A DNA stretch of 11,362 bases, from NCBI GenBank assembly GCA_030824295.1, contig JAVBYA010000399.1, positions 1 through 11,362 of the forward strand, in the 5' to 3' direction. How positions within the stretch are numbered: position 1 is the first letter of the stretch; every line of letters begins with the position of its first letter. The notes under the pieces were generated by a model, which saw only the letters and a program-made list of their open reading frames with translations, searched no databases and had not been told where the DNA came from. Positions 7,807-11,362 of the stretch are shown one piece after another. The stretch is from Bacteroidota bacterium (GTDB lineage: Bacteria; Bacteroidota; Ignavibacteria; UBA10030; UBA8401). The translations under genes and the position numbers were made by a program.

Positions 7807-8820
7807 ATGATCATCGTCCTGAAACCCGGAACAAAGAAAGAAGAATACGAACATATCCTGGAGCGCGTGAAGGAGTACGGCTTCAAACCGCATCCGATCG
7901 TCGGTGAGGAACGGACCGTCGTAGCGTGCGTCGGTGACGAGCGGGGGAAAGCGCAGCTGCAGCAGCTGGAATCGCTGGAGTGCGTGGAGAATGTCGTTCC
8001 GATCCTGAAACCGTTCAAGCTGGCGAGCAAAGAGACCAAACCCCGTTCCATCGTGAAAGTGGGGGACCTGCAGATCGGCAGTGACCAGTTCGTGGTGATC
8101 GCCGGACCCTGTTCCGTGGAATCACGTGAACAGATCATCCTCAGCGCAGAGCTGGTGAAGAAAGCGGGCGCACAGATGCTTCGCGGCGGCGCGTTCAAAC
8201 CGCGCACATCGCCGTACTCATTCCAGGGACTGGAAGAAGAAGGACTGAAACTGCTTGCCGAAGCGCGCGAGAAGACCGGTCTGCCGTTCGCAACAGAAGT
8301 GATCTCGCCGGGCGATGTTGCGCTCGTTGCGAAATATTCGGACATGCTGCAGATCGGCGCGCGGAACATGCAGAACTTCGCGCTGCTGAAGGAGGTCGGC
8401 AAGACCAAGCGTCCCGTCCTGCTGAAACGCGGTATGTCCAGCACCTATAAGGAACTGCTGATGTCCGCAGAATATGTGATGTCCCAGGGGAACTACGATG
8501 TCGTTCTCTGCGAGCGCGGCATCCGCACGTTCGAGGACTACACACGCAACACGTTCGATCTGACCGCCGTCCCGGCGCTGAAAGAGATGTCGCATCTTCC
8601 GGTCATCGTCGATCCGAGTCACGGCACCGGTATCCGCAGTCTCATCACGCCGATGGCGAAAGCCGCGGTGCCGGTCGGTGCGGACGGACTCATCATCGAA
8701 ATGCATCCGAATCCCGAGAAGGCATTCTCGGACGGTGCACAGTCTTTGATGCCGGAGCAGTTCTCCAAACTGATGGACGAGATCCGAAAGTATTTACCTC
8801 TGGAAAACAAACATTTATAA
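7807..8820 (+). CDS. aroF: 3-deoxy-7-phosphoheptulonate (DAHP) synthase, class I-beta with N-terminal regulatory domain
   Basis: First enzyme of the shikimate pathway, condensing phosphoenolpyruvate with erythrose 4-phosphate. The 337 residues match the Thermotoga maritima-type enzyme almost exactly in length and numbering. Residues 1 to about 70 form a ferredoxin-like domain, which in that type mediates tyrosine/phenylalanine feedback inhibition. The catalytic barrel has AGPCSVES with metal ligand C102, the substrate-binding RGGAFKPRTSPYSFQG (126-141), LLKRGM (205-210), DPSHGTG with H272, E298 in EMHP, and D309. All metal ligands are therefore present. It sits 10 nt behind cimA with a ribosome site overlapping the cimA stop, so it is almost certainly co-transcribed with it. 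An aromatic-pathway gene is the functional outsider in this cluster. KDO-8-phosphate synthase is related, but the N-terminal domain and the motif wording favour DAHP synthase. The symbol aroF is used loosely. Confidence 0.93.
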   Translation: MIIVLKPGTKKEEYEHILERVKEYGFKPHPIVGEERTVVACVGDERGKAQLQQLESLECVENVVPILKPFKLASKETKPRSIVKVGDLQIGSDQFVVIAGPCSVESREQIILSAELVKKAGAQMLRGGAFKPRTSPYSFQGLEEEGLKLLAEAREKTGLPFATEVISPGDVALVAKYSDMLQIGARNMQNFALLKEVGKTKRPVLLKRGMSSTYKELLMSAEYVMSQGNYDVVLCERGIRTFEDYTRNTFDLTAVPALKEMSHLPVIVDPSHGTGIRSLITPMAKAAVPVGADGLIIEMHPNPEKAFSDGAQSLMPEQFSKLMDEIRKYLPLENKHL

Positions 8821-8822
8821 AA

Positions 8823-8862
8823 GCGTTTAGGTATTAGGAAGAGCTAACGCCTAGAACCTAAC
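8823..8862 (+). repeat. Hairpin-forming repeat in the aroF-leuA spacer
   Basis: The 73-nt spacer holds repeated CCTAA/TTAGG-like units in both orientations. Arms 8825-8838 and 8850-8862 pair as 12 bp with one mismatch and one bulged T around an 11-nt loop. A competing stem joins GCGTTTAG (8823-8830) to CTAACGC (8844-8850), with one bulge and a 13-nt loop. T6 at 8879-8884 comes 16 nt after the helix, too far for a standard intrinsic terminator. The sequence resembles intergenic repeat debris or a small palindromic element. I see no ATG here, so no leader peptide. The leuA ribosome site GAGG (8885-8888) follows. Confidence 0.5.
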
Positions 8863-8893
8863 TGCTGACCGCTGCAAATTTTTTGAGGCTACT

Positions 8894-10441
8894 ATGAGTG
8901 ACCGAATTTTTATATTCGACACGACTCTGCGCGACGGCGAACAATCCCCGGGCGCCAGTATGAACTTCAACGAGAAGATCCGTATGGCGCGCCAGCTGGA
9001 ACGGCTGCAGGTGGATGTGATCGAAGCGGGCTTCCCGATCGCGAGTGAAGGGGACTTCGAATCGGTGAAGGAGATCGCCAAGCAGGTCCGCACCGTTTCG
9101 GTGGCAGGACTCTGCCGTGCGAACTTCAACGACATCGACCGTGCGTGGGAAGCGCTGCAGTTCGCTGCACAGCCGCGCATCCATACGTTCATCGCCACGT
9201 CGGACATCCATCTGAAGTACAAGCTGAAGAAATCGCGGGAAGAGGTGTTGGACCAGGCGATCGCCGCCGTGCGCCGCGCGAAATCGTACTGCAGCGATGT
9301 GGAGTTCTCCTGCGAGGATGCTTCCCGGAGCGATATCGACTTCCTCTGCCGCATCGTGGAGGCAGCCATCGCCGAAGGAGCAACGGTCATCAATATCCCC
9401 GATACGGTCGGTTACTCCGTGCCGGAAGAATACGGTGCCATCATCCGTGCGTTGACGCAGCGTGTGCCGAACATCGCGAAAGCTGTGCTGAGCGTTCATT
9501 GCCATGACGACCTCGGACTGGCGGTCGCCAATTCTTTGGCCGGCGTGATGAACGGTGCGCGGCAGATCGAGTGCACAGTGAACGGCATCGGCGAGCGGGC
9601 CGGCAACGCATCGCTCGAAGAGATCGCGATGGCTATCCGCACTCGCGGAGAGGTGCTCAAGGCGACCACCAATATCGTCACGGAAGAGATCTACAAGTCC
9701 AGCAAACTGCTGGTATCATTGACCGGAATGCATGTGCAGCGGAACAAGGCGATCGTCGGCGACAATGCGTTCGCGCATGAGGCGGGCATCCACCAGGACG
9801 GGATGCTGAAGAATCCGCTCACATACGAGATCATGACCCCGGCGAGCGTCGGCATCAAGCACAGCACGCTGGTGCTCGGCAAACATTCGGGACGCCACGC
9901 ACTGAAGCAGCGGTACGAGGAGCTCGGCTATCAGCTCTCCACCGAAGAGCTGGAGAAAGCGTACACTCTCTTCTCCGCATTGGCGGATGAGAAGAAGCAG
10001 GTGTTCGACGACGATCTGGTTGCCATCCTGCAGGACGAACTCTCCTCCCCGGAAGAGACCTATAAGATCGAAACACTCCAGGTGACAAGCGGCGTGAATG
10101 TCGTGCCGACCGCGACGGTCGGATTGAGGAAGGGAGGGGAGTTCTTCCAGGATTCCTCCACCGGCGACGGTCCGGTCGATGCCGCCTATCGCGCAATCGG
10201 ACGCATCACCGGCATCAAAACAGAGCTGCTCGACTATTCCATCAAGTCCGTCTCGTGGGGACAAGATGCCATCGGCGAGGTGTTCGTGAAGATCGCCATC
10301 GACGGCTATGTGTTCAACGGCCGCTCGGCGAGCACGGATGTGATCACCGGAAGTGTGAAAGCATATGTGAATGCCATCAACCATGCGGTCTCTGCACGGT
10401 TCCGCAAACAACAGTTCAACGTTAACATCGGAAGTCTGTAA
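8894..10441 (+). CDS. leuA: 2-isopropylmalate synthase
   Basis: Condenses 2-oxoisovalerate with acetyl-CoA, the committed step of leucine synthesis. The 515 residues match the usual bacterial LeuA length. The TIM-barrel signature DTTLRDGEQSPGAS lies at 9-22 with R13 and metal ligand D14. AGFPIAS follows at 45-51, HCHDDLGLAVAN at 202-213 with ligands H202 and H204, and NGIGERAGN at 230-238 with N238. The middle subdomain includes HEAGIHQDGM (295-304) and GKHSGRHALK (329-338). The C-terminal LeuA dimer domain, about 395-510, is complete, so leucine feedback inhibition is expected. EAGFP in place of GGWPGSNP separates it from the nearby CimA. GAGG lies 5 nt before the ATG. The gene is preceded by a repeat-bearing spacer and followed 31 nt later by leuC. 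Confidence 0.96.
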   Translation: MSDRIFIFDTTLRDGEQSPGASMNFNEKIRMARQLERLQVDVIEAGFPIASEGDFESVKEIAKQVRTVSVAGLCRANFNDIDRAWEALQFAAQPRIHTFIATSDIHLKYKLKKSREEVLDQAIAAVRRAKSYCSDVEFSCEDASRSDIDFLCRIVEAAIAEGATVINIPDTVGYSVPEEYGAIIRALTQRVPNIAKAVLSVHCHDDLGLAVANSLAGVMNGARQIECTVNGIGERAGNASLEEIAMAIRTRGEVLKATTNIVTEEIYKSSKLLVSLTGMHVQRNKAIVGDNAFAHEAGIHQDGMLKNPLTYEIMTPASVGIKHSTLVLGKHSGRHALKQRYEELGYQLSTEELEKAYTLFSALADEKKQVFDDDLVAILQDELSSPEETYKIETLQVTSGVNVVPTATVGLRKGGEFFQDSSTGDGPVDAAYRAIGRITGIKTELLDYSIKSVSWGQDAIGEVFVKIAIDGYVFNGRSASTDVITGSVKAYVNAINHAVSARFRKQQFNVNIGSL

Positions 10442-10472
10442 GATTCCCGAAGTCTATATACTAAAGGATATT

Positions 10473-11362
10473 ATGACCATCACTGAAAAGATCCTCGCAA
10501 AACATTCCGGCCGCGCGTCGGTGAATCCCGGCGATAACGTCTGGATCGATGTGGACGTACTGATGACGCACGACGTGTGCGGTCCGGGAACCTTCGGCAT
10601 CTTCAAACGGGAGTTTGGGCAGGATGCAAAAGTGTGGGACAAAGAGAAGCTCGTCGTGATCCCGGATCACTACATCTTCACCAAGGACATGCACGCCAAC
10701 CGCAACATCCAGATCCTCCGCGATTTCGCGAAGGAGCAGGACCTTCCGCATTATTTCGATGTCGGCACCGACCGCTACAAAGGTGTCTGCCACGTAGCAA
10801 TGCCGGAAGAGGGATTCACACGTCCCGGTGAAGTGCTGTTCGGCACCGATTCGCACACCTGTACCGCCGGCGCATTCGGCGAGTTCGCTACGGGTATTGG
10901 CAATACGGACGCAGCGTTCGTCCTCGGCACCGGCAAGCTGTGGGTGAAGGTCCCGGAGACGATGAAGTTCATCTTCGACGGCGAGATGCCGCGGTATCTG
11001 ATGGCGAAGGACCTCATCCTGGCGGTGATCGGCAAGATCGGTGTGGACGGCGCCACGTACCGCGCGATGGATTTCTGCGGCAGCACCGTGGATGCCATGA
11101 CGATGGAGGACCGGATGACCCTCTGCAACATGGTGATCGAAGCGGGAGGGAAGAACGGCATCTGTGCGCCGGACAAGACCACAACGGATTACGTCCGCGC
11201 CCGCACTGACAAGCAGTTCGAATGCTTCTATAATGATGACGATGCGAAGTACCATTCCGTCCACCGCTTCAATGTGAAAGAGATCGAACCGACCGTTGCA
11301 AAACCGCATTCGCCGGACAACAAAGCGGCGGTGAGTGAAGTGGCCGGCACACATCTGGACCG
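10473..11362 (+). CDS. leuC: 3-isopropylmalate dehydratase large subunit, 3'-truncated by window edge
   Basis: Large, Fe-S-bearing subunit of isopropylmalate isomerase, which converts 2- to 3-isopropylmalate with LeuD. In citramalate-using bacteria it may also process citramalate. The ATG at 10473 follows AAAGGA (10463-10468) by 4 nt. The 296 visible codons are about two-thirds of a protein of the shorter LeuC/HacA type. Visible motifs are THDVCGPG near residue 32, VVIPDHYIF near 61, GTDSHTCTAGAFG near 123, GKIGVDGATY near 189, MVIEAGGKNG near 220, and VAKPHSPDN about 17 residues before the edge. The cluster cysteines of the family lie downstream of the cut and cannot be checked. Wording is closer to the plant plastid large subunit than to the 466-residue E. 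coli type. Aconitase-family relatives are possible, but the leuA neighbour supports leucine synthesis. Confidence 0.92.
   Translation, partial: MTITEKILAKHSGRASVNPGDNVWIDVDVLMTHDVCGPGTFGIFKREFGQDAKVWDKEKLVVIPDHYIFTKDMHANRNIQILRDFAKEQDLPHYFDVGTDRYKGVCHVAMPEEGFTRPGEVLFGTDSHTCTAGAFGEFATGIGNTDAAFVLGTGKLWVKVPETMKFIFDGEMPRYLMAKDLILAVIGKIGVDGATYRAMDFCGSTVDAMTMEDRMTLCNMVIEAGGKNGICAPDKTTTDYVRARTDKQFECFYNDDDAKYHSVHRFNVKEIEPTVAKPHSPDNKAAVSEVAGTHLD

Noticed and set aside
8850..8884. Intrinsic terminator after the DAHP synthase gene
   Set aside because: A hairpin is present, but the T6 run lies 16 nt beyond the stem and abuts the leuA ribosome site. The stem is AT-rich with a mismatch and a bulge, so a standard terminator is not supported.
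6225..10441. cimA and leuA as a recent duplication of the same gene
   Set aside because: They share the HMGL-like fold and catalytic motifs, but the diagnostic segments differ (GGWPGSNP versus EAGFPIAS) and divergence is deep. They are ancient paralogues with separate reactions.
1..11362. Mobile element, CRISPR, tRNA/rRNA or defence genes
   Set aside because: No transposase, integrase, spaced direct repeats, tRNA-like cloverleaf or defence-family motifs were seen. Almost all of the sequence is accounted for by biosynthetic genes.

Overview
The window is an amino-acid biosynthesis locus from a bacterium. All nine recognisable genes lie on the + strand and are closely packed; the two end genes are cut by the window edges. 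Base composition is moderately GC-rich by eye, except for two AT-richer spacers. Several traits point to the Bacteroidota/Chlorobi/Ignavibacteria (FCB) side of the tree: two secreted DUF2141 proteins, a ketol-acid reductoisomerase of the Bacteroidota/fungal kind, weak or absent Shine-Dalgarno sequences at some starts, and a possible TAnnTTTG promoter box. This placement is an inference from remembered family traits, not from a search.

Layout: (1) 2-4166 holds the 3' part of gltB and all of gltD, encoding NADPH-type glutamate synthase, with an 8-nt gene overlap. (2) 4177-5063 holds two tandem paralogous DUF2141 exported proteins of unknown function. (3) 5078-6133 is ilvC. (4) 6134-6224 is an AT-rich spacer with a long imperfect inverted repeat, a possible promoter box and a possible 18-codon mini-ORF. 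(5) 6225-7796 is cimA, then after 10 nt 7807-8820 is a class I-beta DAHP synthase. (6) 8821-8893 is a second spacer with a different hairpin-forming repeat. (7) 8894-10441 is leuA, then the 5' two-thirds of leuC runs from 10473 to the window end.

How the genes work together: glutamate synthase supplies glutamate, the amino donor for branched-chain and aromatic transaminases. Citramalate synthase starts the pyruvate/acetyl-CoA route to 2-oxobutyrate and hence isoleucine, which bypasses threonine deaminase. LeuC (with an unseen LeuD) isomerises isopropylmalate and may also serve citramalate. KARI acts in the isoleucine and valine branches, and LeuA starts the leucine branch. DAHP synthase opens the shikimate pathway and is the one member outside the branched-chain/glutamate theme. 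ilvB/H, ilvD, leuB, leuD and ilvE are not in the window.

I see no mobile element, CRISPR array, tRNA, rRNA or defence system, and no wholly new system. The points most worth following are the two structured spacers placed just upstream of the two related condensing enzymes, the eukaryotic-organelle-like character of IlvC and LeuC, and the paired DUF2141 genes inside a biosynthetic run.
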